64,000 nucleotides of DNA from Niastella koreensis GR20-10 (GCF_000246855.1 NC_016609.1:496001-560000), one strand, 5' to 3'; counted from the first letter of the stretch, positions 15,076-24,387 are shown. Notes: generated by a model from the sequence alone, not told the origin. A program made the numbers and translations.

Positions 15076-17976
15076 TTATTCATTGAGTAAAGAAAGCAGT
15101 TCGGCCTTTGAAATGCCGTTCAGGTAGGAGGTGGCTGTCCTGATAAGCTTATCAGACAGTTCTTTTTTGGTGTTTTGCAGTTTTACAATTTTCTCCTCGA
15201 TGGTGCCGGGGGTAATCAGACGAATAGCCACCACATTCTTCTTTTGACCAATGCGGTAGCTGCGGTCGATGGCCTGGTTTTCTACAGCCGGGTTCCACCA
15301 GGGATCAACAATGTACACATAGTCGGCAGCGGTTAAATTTAGCCCGGTTCCACCGGCTTTTAAACTAATTAGAAATACGCGGATGCCGGCTTCGTTCTGA
15401 AAATTATGAACCGCCAATTCCCGGTTCTTGGTTTGGCCTGTGAGGTATTCAAATGCAATATTCCTGGCTTCCAGTTCTTTTTTTATGAGGTTGAGCATGC
15501 CCACAAACTGCGAAAAAATAAGGATCTTATGCTGGGGCGATTTGCTTTCTATCTGGTCCAGCAACATTTCAATTTTGGCAGAACCGTCACCCTGTAGTTT
15601 TTCATCTTTCAATAACTGCGGCGAATTACAGATCTGTCTAAGCCGGGTAAGTCCTCGCAGCACGTGCATACTGTTTCTCGAGATCTCCTCATTGGTGATG
15701 TCGGTCAAAAAGTCGCGCAACTCTTTTTCACAGGTATCGTACACGTTGCGTTGTTCTTCACTCATGGGACAGTAACAGATCATCTCCGTTTTATCGGGCA
15801 GTTCGGTAGCCACTTCTGCTTTGGTTCTTCTTAAAATAAAAGGCGCCACTTTCTTTTGTAACTCAATTGACCTGCGTTTTACTTTAAAGGTATCTATAGG
15901 TGTTGAATAAATATGTTTAAAGTGCTGTTTACTGCCCAATAAACCCGGACAGGCAAATGACAACTGGGCGTACAGATCGAAAGTATTGTTCTCGATGGGC
16001 GTACCGGTAATGGCGATTTTATTTCTTGATTTCAGCAGGCGCGCGGCCTGGTACCGTTGCGATTCAATGTTTTTGATGTTCTGCGATTCGTCGAGAAACA
16101 CATAATTGAAGGTATAATGTTGCAGAAAGGTAATATCTGAGATCAACGTTCCATACGAGGTTAAAATGATCTCATACCCGTTGAACGAGTTGGTATTTTT
16201 TTGCCGGTCTGCATTGTATAAAGTCAGGATTTTTATAGAAGGGGCAAACTTTTGTACTTCATCCTGCCAGTTGAACAGGAGAGAAGTTGGTACCACCAGC
16301 AGGTTGGTATTTTGTTTTACTTTATTTCTTTGTAATAAAATAAATGCGATGATCTGGATGGATTTACCCAAACCCATATCATCGGCCAGAATGCCGCCGA
16401 AATTGTAATCATCAATAAAGTTCAACCAGTCAAGGCCGTGGTGCTGGTATTTGCGCAGGGAGCCATTGAACTCATCCGGCACCCTTACTTCTTTGATGGT
16501 GGTGTTAGTGGCTATTTTATCGGTGTACATCGCCAGTTCTACCTTTACCTCCGAATCGAGCATTTGTTCCTCGTACAGTTTTTTTACTTCCGAAAAATTG
16601 ATCTTGGGTGTAATGAGGCTATTATCGATTATTTCGCCCGAAGTAAAATAGTCAGCCAGTTTTTCTATCCATTGTTCGGGCAGAATGCCCAGCGTGCCAT
16701 CACCTAATTGAACGTATTTATTTTTATTGCGAACCGCATGTTGTAACCGCGTAAGGGAAGCGGTTTGGTTACCAAACCCTACTTTAATATCTGTTGAGAA
16801 CCAGTTTAAGCCGCTGGTGACTTTTATGTTCACCTTAGCCCGGTGGCTGTTTAATTTGTTCCCTTTTAGCTGGTTAAATCCGTAAATGGAGATGCCTTCC
16901 TTTTCCCACACTTCAAAAGCGGTAAAGAACCATTCTTCTTCTAAAAAGCGGTTTTTATGCAGGTAAAAATGGCGAAGGTCGTTATCGAGCTGTTCCAGGA
17001 AATCGGGATGTTGTTTTATGAGCAGGGCGATGAAACCGGTTTCGGCCGGTTCATTCCGGTACATGGTTTGAATTTTGCCGTCTTCATCGGTGATATATAA
17101 CTGCCGTTTGGTGCGAACCGGAATTTCAACATTACCATATTTCATTACCGGGTCAATGATCACATAGTTGCCCAGTTCGCTTAAGTAAATTATTTTTTCC
17201 TGGCCAGAAGGAATGCCGGTTTGTATTACCTGTTCCGGAATGGGTGAAAGGCTGTCGGGGTACCGGATGGGCAGGTAGTCGGCCAATGGCGTTAAGATGG
17301 TTTCCTGAAATGATTTGAACTTTGATTCATGAATGCGGATAAGCCCATTGGTACGCATAAAGAACCGGATCACATTAATCAAATGAAAGTTGCCAATGGT
17401 ATACAACGTATCGCCAAGGTGAAAAAAATAATCGTATTTGATGCGCAGGTCGTTCCAGTTGTATTCCTTCCCGTCGATGGCGGCCTGCAGCGTTAATTCA
17501 TAAAAAGGTTCGGCCCATTGCACCCACAATGAAAGGTCATTTGCCAGCGGGCCCATGGTAACCGGCTGAATAGAGCCAGCAACGATCTTCTCTGAAAATT
17601 CGGGATTGTGATAATAGAAATCCAGTTGTAACGGATTCTTTACAATCGTTTTTAGCGCTTCCAGATCGCTGGCCGTTCTGGCAGCTGTTGGATTGTTTTG
17701 AAAACGGGCAATGGCAGAAAAGAACCTGGCCGCGATAACATCCGTTGTTCTCAGGGCCAGGTCGAGCGGATTGACCGGCGTTAACGGGTTTTTTATTTTC
17801 CCCGCCTGGCTTATTTCCGCCTGGTATAATTCAATACATAATTGTTTATGGAACTTGTATTGTTTTAAAACAATAAACAGTTTTGCATTGCCCGAATCAG
17901 TAATGCTTACCGGGATCGATGGCTCTTCCTTCGGCAATAGTTGCTGAAAGTCGCTCATAAATTCTGGTGTGGCCAT
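15076..17976 (-). CDS. Snf2/Rad54-family helicase-like ATPase
   Basis: A 966-residue SWI2/SNF2 protein. The N-terminal ~450 residues are the variable bacterial SNF2-associated region. The ATPase core follows: Walker A in ADDMGLGKSIQ (~residue 527), DESQNIKN as motif II, TGTPIENNTFDLYAQ as motif III, and the C-terminal helicase half with IFSQFVGML, GGTGLNLTAADYVY and QAIDRSYRIGQ. These enzymes translocate on DNA and remodel protein-DNA complexes. No SWIM zinc finger is evident. It is followed by repeats and then rnhA on the same strand. No restriction or phage-defence partner is adjacent, so a housekeeping role is more likely than a defence system. Confidence 0.88.
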   Translation of the reverse strand: MATPEFMSDFQQLLPKEEPSIPVSITDSGNAKLFIVLKQYKFHKQLCIELYQAEISQAGKIKNPLTPVNPLDLALRTTDVIAARFFSAIARFQNNPTAARTASDLEALKTIVKNPLQLDFYYHNPEFSEKIVAGSIQPVTMGPLANDLSLWVQWAEPFYELTLQAAIDGKEYNWNDLRIKYDYFFHLGDTLYTIGNFHLINVIRFFMRTNGLIRIHESKFKSFQETILTPLADYLPIRYPDSLSPIPEQVIQTGIPSGQEKIIYLSELGNYVIIDPVMKYGNVEIPVRTKRQLYITDEDGKIQTMYRNEPAETGFIALLIKQHPDFLEQLDNDLRHFYLHKNRFLEEEWFFTAFEVWEKEGISIYGFNQLKGNKLNSHRAKVNIKVTSGLNWFSTDIKVGFGNQTASLTRLQHAVRNKNKYVQLGDGTLGILPEQWIEKLADYFTSGEIIDNSLITPKINFSEVKKLYEEQMLDSEVKVELAMYTDKIATNTTIKEVRVPDEFNGSLRKYQHHGLDWLNFIDDYNFGGILADDMGLGKSIQIIAFILLQRNKVKQNTNLLVVPTSLLFNWQDEVQKFAPSIKILTLYNADRQKNTNSFNGYEIILTSYGTLISDITFLQHYTFNYVFLDESQNIKNIESQRYQAARLLKSRNKIAITGTPIENNTFDLYAQLSFACPGLLGSKQHFKHIYSTPIDTFKVKRRSIELQKKVAPFILRRTKAEVATELPDKTEMICYCPMSEEQRNVYDTCEKELRDFLTDITNEEISRNSMHVLRGLTRLRQICNSPQLLKDEKLQGDGSAKIEMLLDQIESKSPQHKILIFSQFVGMLNLIKKELEARNIAFEYLTGQTKNRELAVHNFQNEAGIRVFLISLKAGGTGLNLTAADYVYIVDPWWNPAVENQAIDRSYRIGQKKNVVAIRLITPGTIEEKIVKLQNTKKELSDKLIRTATSYLNGISKAELLSLLNE

Positions 17977-18017
17977 AGGATCTTTATAAATCGTGAATCG
18001 GCAGAGAAGACAGCTTC

Positions 18018-18200
18018 AAGCCACAAGCTGTAAGCTGTAAGCAAATACAGGCATAAAGCTGAAAGGTAAAAGCTGAAAGCAAATACAATTCCGGTTTTGG
18101 CTTTTGCCATTAACCTTTAGACTTTAACCCGTTATCTTTACTTCATCATTCGATATTCAATATTCTGTATTCGCTCTTCTTCCTGATCAGCCGGTCAACT
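18018..18200. repeat. Composite of 7-bp-period arrays between rnhA and the Snf2 gene
   Basis: Four blocks keep a strict 7-bp period: AAGCTGT-type (18018-18045), AAAGCTG-type (18055-18082), CTTTTG/CCTTTAG-type (18093-18134), and ATTCGAT/ATTCAAT-type (18148-18182). Blocks two and three are roughly inverse complements, so the transcript could fold as an imperfect hairpin. The tail then changes to GGTCAACT-like units next to the rnhA stop. Confidence 0.75.
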
Positions 18201-18202
18201 GG

Positions 18203-18670
18203 TTAACCTTCAAACCCTTCATCATTCAACAAATTCCCTCCATCCGCAGCGGCGGTAGCCAATTGATCACAGCGGTTATTAAAAGGGTTATCGGCATGCC
18301 CTTTAACCCAAACAAACCTGAGTTGATGCTTTTGCATCAATTTATAAAAGCGGGTCCATAAGTCTTTGTTCTTTTTGCCGCCTTTGAAATCCGTGGCGAT
18401 CCAGTTTTTCAGCCAGCCTTCCATCACTGCTTTTACTACATACTGGCTGTCGGAATAAATGGTGATCTTCAAACCTTCTTTGTTCAATGCTTCCAGCGCC
18501 GCAATTACCGCCATCAACTCCATGCGGTTATTGGTGGTGCGGCGGTAACCACCTGACAATTCCTTGCGGCTGCTTCCCCATTGCAAAATAGCCCCATAAC
18601 CACCCGGACCCGGGTTACCACGGGAAGCCCCATCAGTATAAATAACCAGTTCTTTATTTGTAGTAGCCAA
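18203..18670 (-). CDS. rnhA: Ribonuclease HI
   Basis: A 155-residue RNase H type 1, which cleaves RNA in RNA-DNA hybrids. Catalytic acidic residues are in YTDGASRGNPGPGGYG (Asp), NRMELMAVIAALE (Glu), IYSDSQYV (Asp) and WVKGHADNPFNNRCDQLA (His and Asp). Length matches E. coli RnhA. It is cotranscribable with the upstream acyl-CoA carboxylase gene, 36 bases away on the same strand. Confidence 0.93.
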   Translation of the reverse strand: MATTNKELVIYTDGASRGNPGPGGYGAILQWGSSRKELSGGYRRTTNNRMELMAVIAALEALNKEGLKITIYSDSQYVVKAVMEGWLKNWIATDFKGGKKNKDLWTRFYKLMQKHQLRFVWVKGHADNPFNNRCDQLATAAADGGNLLNDEGFEG

Positions 18671-18705
18671 AATGAATACAGATTATAATTTGAGCCGGCA
18701 ATATA

Positions 18706-20334
18706 CTATACCTGAATGACACCCGTATTAAAAGGTGGGATCTCGGGATTGTGACTGGCTGCGGCCAGGCTTTCTGAAATAATTTGCCGGGTTTGCGCCG
18801 GATCTATAATGGCATCAACCCACAGTCGGGCTGCTGCATAATAGGGCGTGGTTTGTTTCTCGTACCGGCCTTTTATATCGTTCAATAATTTTTGTTCATC
18901 TTCAGGCGATACTTCGCTGCCTTTTGCCTTCATGGCGCTTACCTGGATCTGTAACAGGGTTTTGGCAGCCTGTTCACCACCCATAACCGCAATCTTTGCA
19001 TTAGGCCACGCAAAAATAAAGCGTGGATCATAAGCCTTGCCGCACATGGCATAATTACCAGCGCCATACGAATTACCAACAATAACCGTGATCTTAGGCA
19101 CTACCGAGTTGGCCACCGCGTTCACCATTTTAGCGCCGTCTTTTATAATGCCGGAATGTTCGCTGCGCGAACCTACCATAAAGCCGGTTACATCCTGCAG
19201 GAATACCAATGGTATTTTCTTCTGGTTACAGTTCATAATAAAGCGGGCCGCTTTATCGGCGCTGTCGTTATAAATAACGCCGCCCATTTGCATTTCGCCT
19301 TTGGCGCTTTTCACCATCATGCGCTGGTTGGCTACAATACCAACAGCCCAGCCATCGATGCGGGCATAGCCGCACAAAATGGTTTTGCCATAATCCTGTT
19401 TGAATTGTTCAAATACCGAGTCGTCGGTTATTTGTTCAATGATCTGCAGCATATCGTAGGGGCGGGTAGAGTCGGCAGGAATGATGCCATAGATGTCTTC
19501 CGCTTTCTTTTTTGGCGCTTTTGGCGTGCTGCGGTCAAAACCGGCTTTGGGGGTGTGCCCCAGCTTCGACATGATCTTTTTAACCTGGTCAAGACATTCT
19601 TCTTCGGTCTTGAATTTATAATCGGCAATGCCGCTGATGGCATTATGGGTGTCTGCGCCGCCAAGTGTTTCAGCATCTATGGTCTCGCCAATGGCTGCTT
19701 TTACCAGGTAGGGACCTGCCAGGAAAATAGAACCATTTCCTTCCACCATCAGGGTTTCATCGCTCATAATAGGCAGGTAAGCGCCGCCTGCTACACAGGC
19801 GCCCATAACCGCAGCTATTTGTGTAATGCCCATGGCGCTCATGCGGGCATTGTTCCTGAATATTCTGCCAAAATGTTCTTTATCGGGAAAGATCTCGTCC
19901 TGCATGGGTAAGAACACGCCGGCACTGTCAACGAGATAAATTACCGGCAGGTGGTTCTCCATGGCAATCTCCTGCAGGCGCAGGTTCTTTTTGCCGGTGA
20001 TGGGAAACCAGGCTCCTGCTTTTACGGTTTGGTCATTGGCCAGGATAACGCATTGCCGGCCGCTTACATAACCAACGCCGGCAACGGTGCCGGCAGAAGG
20101 GCAGCCGCCCTGTTCTTCATACATCTCCCAGCCGGCAAAGGCGCCGATCTCTACAAACGTTGTATTGGGATCGAGCAGGTAATCGATACGTTCGCGGGCC
20201 GTTAATTTGTTTTTTTCTTTCTGTTTGGCAATCGCTTTTTTACCACCTCCCAGGGCTACCTGTGCAAAACGTTGTTTCATTTCGCTGAGGGCCCGTTTTA
20301 TAACGTCCTCGTTGCGGTTAAACTCAAGATTCAT
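18706..20334 (-). CDS. Acyl-CoA carboxylase beta (carboxyltransferase) subunit
   Basis: A 542-residue biotin-dependent carboxyltransferase. The start is the ATG at 20334; a longer frame to 20424 would translate the upstream repeat. Family motifs are KLTARERIDYLLDPNT, GYVSGRQCVILANDQTVKAGAWFP, AVMGACVAGGAYLPIMSDE and GNSYGAGNYAMCGKAYDPRF. MSDETLMVEGNGSIFLAGP followed by ETLGGADTHNAISG resembles methylcrotonyl-CoA carboxylase, but substrate choice (methylcrotonyl, propionyl, geranyl) cannot be settled from sequence. No biotin-carboxylase alpha subunit is in the window, so the partner must be elsewhere. Confidence 0.88.
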   Translation of the reverse strand: MNLEFNRNEDVIKRALSEMKQRFAQVALGGGKKAIAKQKEKNKLTARERIDYLLDPNTTFVEIGAFAGWEMYEEQGGCPSAGTVAGVGYVSGRQCVILANDQTVKAGAWFPITGKKNLRLQEIAMENHLPVIYLVDSAGVFLPMQDEIFPDKEHFGRIFRNNARMSAMGITQIAAVMGACVAGGAYLPIMSDETLMVEGNGSIFLAGPYLVKAAIGETIDAETLGGADTHNAISGIADYKFKTEEECLDQVKKIMSKLGHTPKAGFDRSTPKAPKKKAEDIYGIIPADSTRPYDMLQIIEQITDDSVFEQFKQDYGKTILCGYARIDGWAVGIVANQRMMVKSAKGEMQMGGVIYNDSADKAARFIMNCNQKKIPLVFLQDVTGFMVGSRSEHSGIIKDGAKMVNAVANSVVPKITVIVGNSYGAGNYAMCGKAYDPRFIFAWPNAKIAVMGGEQAAKTLLQIQVSAMKAKGSEVSPEDEQKLLNDIKGRYEKQTTPYYAAARLWVDAIIDPAQTRQIISESLAAASHNPEIPPFNTGVIQV

Positions 20335-20341
20335 GTAGTTA

Positions 20342-20470
20342 ATGTGATAATGTGATAATGTGATAATTCGATAATGAAATACAGGGCAGTCAGCTCTGTA
20401 AATAAAATGGCTAACGCGCAGCACTCACGTAAGCTGTATTCCATTATCATATTAGCTAATTAGCTAATTA
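20342..20470. repeat. Palindromic intergenic element with 8-bp-period ends, copy 1
   Basis: Starts with three exact units ATGTGATA and one ATTCGATA (20342-20373), then a unique core containing AAATACAG, AAATAAAATGGCTAACGCG and CACTCACGTAAGCTGTAT, then ATTATCATATTAGC and TAGCTAAT units up to the methyltransferase stop codon. AATACAG in the left half is complementary to CTGTATT in the right half, and GATAATG to CATTATC, giving an imperfect hairpin. A second copy lies at 23001-23122. Confidence 0.75.
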
Positions 20471-21133
20471 TTTTACTATGGCCAAAGCCATTCCATCGTA
20501 TTCTTTTACACCTACCATTTGAAGAATGGTGGCGTCAACGGCGGTATTGGCGCCCAGCATGGCATTGAAACGTCTTGCGCCCTGTACAGCAGGCTCCGTA
20601 CTGTTTTCATCCAGCACTTTGCCATCACGGATCACATTATCGGCCACGATGAGTGTACCGGGACGTGATAACCGAAGCGCCCATTGAAAATATTCGGTGT
20701 AAGGTGGTTTATCGGCATCGATAAAGATCATATCAAAAGGTCCGGCGCCTTCTTCCACTAATTGCGGTAATATGTCAATTGCTTTACCGGTTCTGATCTG
20801 TACTTGTGAAGTAAGGCCGGCCCGGTCGATATTTTTTTGTGCAACGGCCGCATGTTTGGGGTCATATTCAAGGGTGATGAGCCGGCCGTTTTTGGGTAAG
20901 GCCCGGGCCATCCAAATGGTGCTGTAGCCTGCCAGTGTGCCCAGCTCCAGGATATTTTTTGCCTGGCACAATTGGGCCAGTAATTGCAGAAACTTGCCCT
21001 GGTTGGGTGATACGCTGATGGCAGGCATGCCTGCTTCGGCTAATGAATTGGTGGCGGCAAGCAATGCATCGTCTTCGTAACCCAGTAAATCGCTGATATA
21101 ATGGTCAACGGATTCAAAAATTTGATTATTCAT
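20468..21133 (-). CDS. Class I SAM-dependent O-methyltransferase
   Basis: A 221-residue O-methyltransferase of the catechol/caffeoyl-CoA type (Methyltransf_3). The SAM-binding signature is ILELGTLAGYSTIWMARALP, followed by LITLEYDPKHAAVA, MIFIDADKPPYTEYF and VADNVIRDGKV, which supply the metal and substrate-binding acidic residues. Length is normal. Its ATG overlaps the end of the upstream gene by eight bases, so the two are probably coupled. Natural substrate unknown. Confidence 0.88.
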   Translation of the reverse strand: MNNQIFESVDHYISDLLGYEDDALLAATNSLAEAGMPAISVSPNQGKFLQLLAQLCQAKNILELGTLAGYSTIWMARALPKNGRLITLEYDPKHAAVAQKNIDRAGLTSQVQIRTGKAIDILPQLVEEGAGPFDMIFIDADKPPYTEYFQWALRLSRPGTLIVADNVIRDGKVLDENSTEPAVQGARRFNAMLGANTAVDATILQMVGVKEYDGMALAIVK

Positions 21134-21764
21134 TTTTTAATTCCGGTATTTGTTTGATAGAATCTATAAAGCCTGACATGTTGGTTGCCCGGTTGAAGGT
21201 CTTCAGTTTTTCCTGGATGGCAGGATATTCTGAGAAAAAGGGTAATAGTCTTTCTTTCGCCTCGTCATATCGCTTTTCCCGCATATTTATGTACACCGGA
21301 AAAGCTGCGAACTCCGGTTTATTGTCCTTTGTTTTTTCGAAAATAAGATTGGGATAGGAGGAGTAACCGTTCCGCAGCGGATCATACCCATTGTACAACA
21401 CGTAATAAACATTGATCTTGCCGGTATATATGATCTGGCCAAACATGTTTTTCAGTTTCGACATCTTGTTTAACACAGGGTAATCCTCGCCATATATTTC
21501 AAGGTTAGAAAGCATTTTAAAATGCAGGGTGTCGGTGGTAAATCCCTGCAGATCGGGGATCTGGTATTTCTCCTCAACGGCGTCGTTGTTCATTTTAAAC
21601 CTGAGTTTTTCGGAAGGATCAGGGAACCATCTTATCAATCCCGTTTTGCGGGAACCGTCTTTAAGAATAATGGTGCCGGCAACAAAATTTTTGATAAATG
21701 GATAGTTCTGAGCGCTTACCGAACAGGTTATGAACAGGCAAACAACAATAATTAAACTTTTCAT
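21126..21764 (-). CDS. Secreted hypothetical protein
   Basis: A 212-residue protein with a clear signal peptide (MKSLIIVVCLFITCSVSAQ). The mature part has a repeated short beta pattern (GTIILKDGSRKTGLIRWFP) often seen at the start of uncharacterised Bacteroidota proteins that carry a GxIxLxDG motif. No catalytic motif is visible. It overlaps the following O-methyltransferase gene by eight bases. Function unknown. Confidence 0.7.
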   Translation of the reverse strand: MKSLIIVVCLFITCSVSAQNYPFIKNFVAGTIILKDGSRKTGLIRWFPDPSEKLRFKMNNDAVEEKYQIPDLQGFTTDTLHFKMLSNLEIYGEDYPVLNKMSKLKNMFGQIIYTGKINVYYVLYNGYDPLRNGYSSYPNLIFEKTKDNKPEFAAFPVYINMREKRYDEAKERLLPFFSEYPAIQEKLKTFNRATNMSGFIDSIKQIPELKNE

Positions 21765-21876
21765 AGTACTATTGTTGTGGTGAATTTAAGCAAAATATGC
21801 TAATTTGATAATTGGCTGATGTGCTATTAAGAAATGCTTAATTTCACACGATTATTTTGATAATCAAGAACCAATT

Positions 21877-21908
21877 AGCACATTAGCTAATTAGCATCTT
21901 AGCTAATT
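21877..21908. repeat. 8-bp-period array in a divergent promoter region
   Basis: Four in-phase octamers (AGCACATT, AGCTAATT, AGCATCTT, AGCTAATT) end eight bases before the ATG of the DUF3810 gene. The unit is shared with the right ends of the palindromic elements on either side. The left part of the spacer holds an inverse-complement counterpart (AATTGGCTGATGTGCTA). Confidence 0.7.
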
Positions 21909-21916
21909 AACAATTT

Positions 21917-22996
21917 ATGTGGAGGAAAAAAACTGCCTGGTTAATCTTGTTAGGCCTGGCCATTTTCATTAAAATCTTTTCTTTATTCCCGGATGCAGTT
22001 GAAAAATATTATGCATCAGGGTTCTATCCTGTTATATCAAAACTGCAACGCATTTTATTGGGCTGGCTGCCGATCAGTGTGGGTGATATTTTTTATGCAT
22101 TGGTAATTGTGTGGTTAATAAACAGATTGTATAAGACCATCAGGCGCGTTGCAAAAAAACAAACCAATAAAAAGTACTGGTTACAGGCCCTGGCGCAACT
22201 GGGTTTTATTGTGCTGGTGGTGTATGTATCTTTTAATTTGTTATGGGGATTGAATTACAACCGGCGGGGGGTGGCTTACCAGTTAGGTTTAAAGGTAGAA
22301 CGTTATTCCAAAGATGACCTGGTGCAGGTGATGCGGCAGGTGGTTTCCCGGCTGAATGCATTGGATTCATTGTCCCGGGTAAACCGCGAAGCCCTGTTAC
22401 GGAAAAGGAATTTGTTCAATGGCGCCACCTCAGCGTACGATCAGCTGGCGCGTAATGAGCCGCATTTCACGTATTCTTTCAGCTCTGTAAAACCTTCTTT
22501 ATACAGTTACCTGGGAAATTATCTGGGGTATACCGGGTATTATAACCCATTCAGTGGAGAGGCGCAGGTAAACACTACGGTGCCTTTGTTTGTACAGCCT
22601 TTTACAACCTGTCATGAAATTGGTCATCAGTTGGGATATGCCAGGGAGAATGAAGCCAATTTTGCGGGATATTTATCTGCCCGTTCCTCGCAGGACCCGT
22701 TGTTCAGGTACTCCGTGTATTTTGACCTGTACAGCTATTCCAGGTTTTATTTGTATGCCCAGGATTCGGTAACTGCGAGGCAGCTCGATGCCGAACTGTC
22801 ACCAGGCATTAAAACCGATTACCATGAATTGCGGGAATTTGTAAAAAAGTACCGGAACCCCATGGAGGAAGTTATCGACCACCTGTATGGGCAATACCTG
22901 AAGGCCAATAATCAGCCAGGCGGTAAATTAACTTACAATGAAGTAGTAGCCTGGCTGGTGGCGTATTATAAGAAGTTTGGAGCTGAAGCAATTTAG
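21917..22996 (+). CDS. DUF3810 membrane protein with zinc-protease motif
   Basis: A 359-residue protein of the DUF3810 family. Three hydrophobic segments lie near the N-terminus (residues ~7-22, ~47-65 and ~90-110). The large C-terminal part carries TTCHEIGHQLGYARENEANFAGYLS, an HExxH site followed by a downstream glutamate (gluzincin-like spacing), so a membrane-bound metallopeptidase is plausible. The family has no proven substrate. It stands alone between repeat-filled spacers. Confidence 0.82.
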   Translation: MWRKKTAWLILLGLAIFIKIFSLFPDAVEKYYASGFYPVISKLQRILLGWLPISVGDIFYALVIVWLINRLYKTIRRVAKKQTNKKYWLQALAQLGFIVLVVYVSFNLLWGLNYNRRGVAYQLGLKVERYSKDDLVQVMRQVVSRLNALDSLSRVNREALLRKRNLFNGATSAYDQLARNEPHFTYSFSSVKPSLYSYLGNYLGYTGYYNPFSGEAQVNTTVPLFVQPFTTCHEIGHQLGYARENEANFAGYLSARSSQDPLFRYSVYFDLYSYSRFYLYAQDSVTARQLDAELSPGIKTDYHELREFVKKYRNPMEEVIDHLYGQYLKANNQPGGKLTYNEVVAWLVAYYKKFGAEAI

Positions 22997-23000
22997 TCAA

Positions 23001-23122
23001 TGTGATAATGAGATAATGAAATACAGGTCGGTCGCTCAGTAAATAAAATGGCTCACGCGAAGCACTCACGTAAGCTGTATGGCATTATCACATTATCGAA
23101 TTAGCTAATTATCACATTAGAA
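23001..23122. repeat. Palindromic intergenic element with 8-bp-period ends, copy 2
   Basis: Aligns over about 110 bp with the element at 20342-20470 in the same orientation. It shares GATAATGAAATACAGG, AAATAAAATGGCT, GCACTCACGTAAGCTGTAT and CATTATCA. The right end is an octamer array (CATTATCA, CATTATCG, AATTAGCT, AATTATCA, CATTAGAA) that runs over the dcd stop codon. Ends are inverse complements of one another (GATAATG and CATTATC). Confidence 0.75.
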
Positions 23123-23653
23123 TTTATTCTTCCACATCATGCTTTCAACCGGTTTGTCGGGCTGACCGCTGTATTTGGCGTCTTTCTTTTGATTGTATTT
23201 GATCTCGATTTCCCCTTCAACCGGGAAATAGATCAGCTGGCCAATGGGCATGCCTTTGTAGATCTTCACGGGTTGTTTTACCGAAATTTCCAGGGTCCAG
23301 TTACCGCAAAAGCCCACATCACCCTTGCCGGCAGTGGCATGAATATCGATCCCCAGGCGGCCGGTAGAGCTTTTTCCTTCCAGGAAGGGCACATGGGCAT
23401 GGGTTTCGGTATATTCTTCTGTTACTCCCAGGTAAAACACATGCGGGTAAAGCACAAAACCATCGTCGGGTATCTCGAAATACTCAATTTCGTTGTGTTT
23501 TTTGGCGTCCAGAATGTGTTCCCGGTAGGTAGCCAGGTATTTACCCAGGTGCACATCGTAGCTGTTACTCCCCAGGCATTCACGTTTGTAGGGTTCAATG
23601 CGGATGCTGCCTTTCTCAATTTCTTCCAGTATGCGTTTATCCGACAAGATCAT
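23117..23653 (-). CDS. dcd: dCTP deaminase
   Basis: A 178-residue dCTP deaminase, converting dCTP to dUTP (with ammonia release) as a source for dTMP. Signature GKSSTGRLGIDIHATAGKGD includes the nucleotide-binding and catalytic region, and GFCGNWTLEI follows with the catalytic glutamate. Length matches the family. It is convergent with the DUF3810 gene, and its last codons lie in an octamer repeat. Confidence 0.93.
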   Translation of the reverse strand: MILSDKRILEEIEKGSIRIEPYKRECLGSNSYDVHLGKYLATYREHILDAKKHNEIEYFEIPDDGFVLYPHVFYLGVTEEYTETHAHVPFLEGKSSTGRLGIDIHATAGKGDVGFCGNWTLEISVKQPVKIYKGMPIGQLIYFPVEGEIEIKYNQKKDAKYSGQPDKPVESMMWKNKF

Positions 23654-23742
23654 GTGATGTGATTAGTTTATATTTGATAGTTGTTTAACCGACTGTATGC
23701 TGCGCTTGAAAATTGGTGCAATGTAAAATCTAAAACGCTACT

Positions 23743-24387
23743 GTGGCACTGTTTTATCAACATAATATTAACGAAAATACAAAATTGGGCATCTGGCGTA
23801 TAGAAGAGCCGGAGGCGTTTTACCTGGAAAAAGTACCGTTGAAGAAGGGTGTATCGCACCCGTATAAACGGCTGCAACACCTTGCAGGACGCTTTTTGCT
23901 GCCCACTTTATTTACCGATTTTCCGCTGGAGGAAATACTGGTGGCCGATACCCGGAAGCCCTTCCTGGAGAGCGAACAATACCACTTTTCCATTTCGCAT
24001 GGAGGCAATTTTGCCGCAGCCATCGTAAGCAGCCACAGCCGGGTGGGAGTGGATATTGAGCTGGTTTCTTCCCGAATTGTGGCCATTTCGCACAAATTCC
24101 TGCACCATAACGAAAAGGTTTTCCTGAATGCCTGGACGCACCTGCCCAAAATTCACCTGGAGCTGACCACCGTTTTATGGAGCGCCAAGGAAGCCATTTA
24201 CAAATGGTATGGTCATGGAGAGCTCGATTTCAGGCAACATATGCAGTTAAATGGGCCCATCACCTTCAAGTCTGATGAAACCATTGTATTGCCCTTTGTA
24301 TTTCAAAAACGGGAACCAATACCCCTTACAGTAGAAGCAAGAATATTCGACCAGCTGGCCCTGGCCTGGGTTTTGACGGAAGGGTAG
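23743..24387 (+). CDS. 4'-phosphopantetheinyl transferase superfamily protein
   Basis: A 214-residue Sfp-type enzyme that loads phosphopantetheine from CoA onto carrier proteins. The start is GTG at 23743. Magnesium-binding motifs are VGVDIEL (~residue 104) and WSAKEAIYKWYG (~residue 147), with the His-containing ISHGGNFAAA before them. It is divergent from dcd. No carrier protein or synthase is adjacent, so it probably serves acyl carrier proteins globally. Confidence 0.87.
   Translation: MALFYQHNINENTKLGIWRIEEPEAFYLEKVPLKKGVSHPYKRLQHLAGRFLLPTLFTDFPLEEILVADTRKPFLESEQYHFSISHGGNFAAAIVSSHSRVGVDIELVSSRIVAISHKFLHHNEKVFLNAWTHLPKIHLELTTVLWSAKEAIYKWYGHGELDFRQHMQLNGPITFKSDETIVLPFVFQKREPIPLTVEARIFDQLALAWVLTEG

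Noticed and set aside
15076-17976. Snf2 helicase as part of a phage defence island
   Set aside because: No nuclease, methyltransferase or other defence partner is adjacent; rnhA and metabolic genes surround it.
18018-18200. Possible CRISPR array
   Set aside because: Units are only 7 bp with no spacers between them, and no cas genes are present.
19156-19911. 251-codon plus-strand frame inside the acyl-CoA carboxylase gene
   Set aside because: The opposite strand is a clear carboxyltransferase with all motifs; the antisense product is Phe- and His-rich with no family resemblance.
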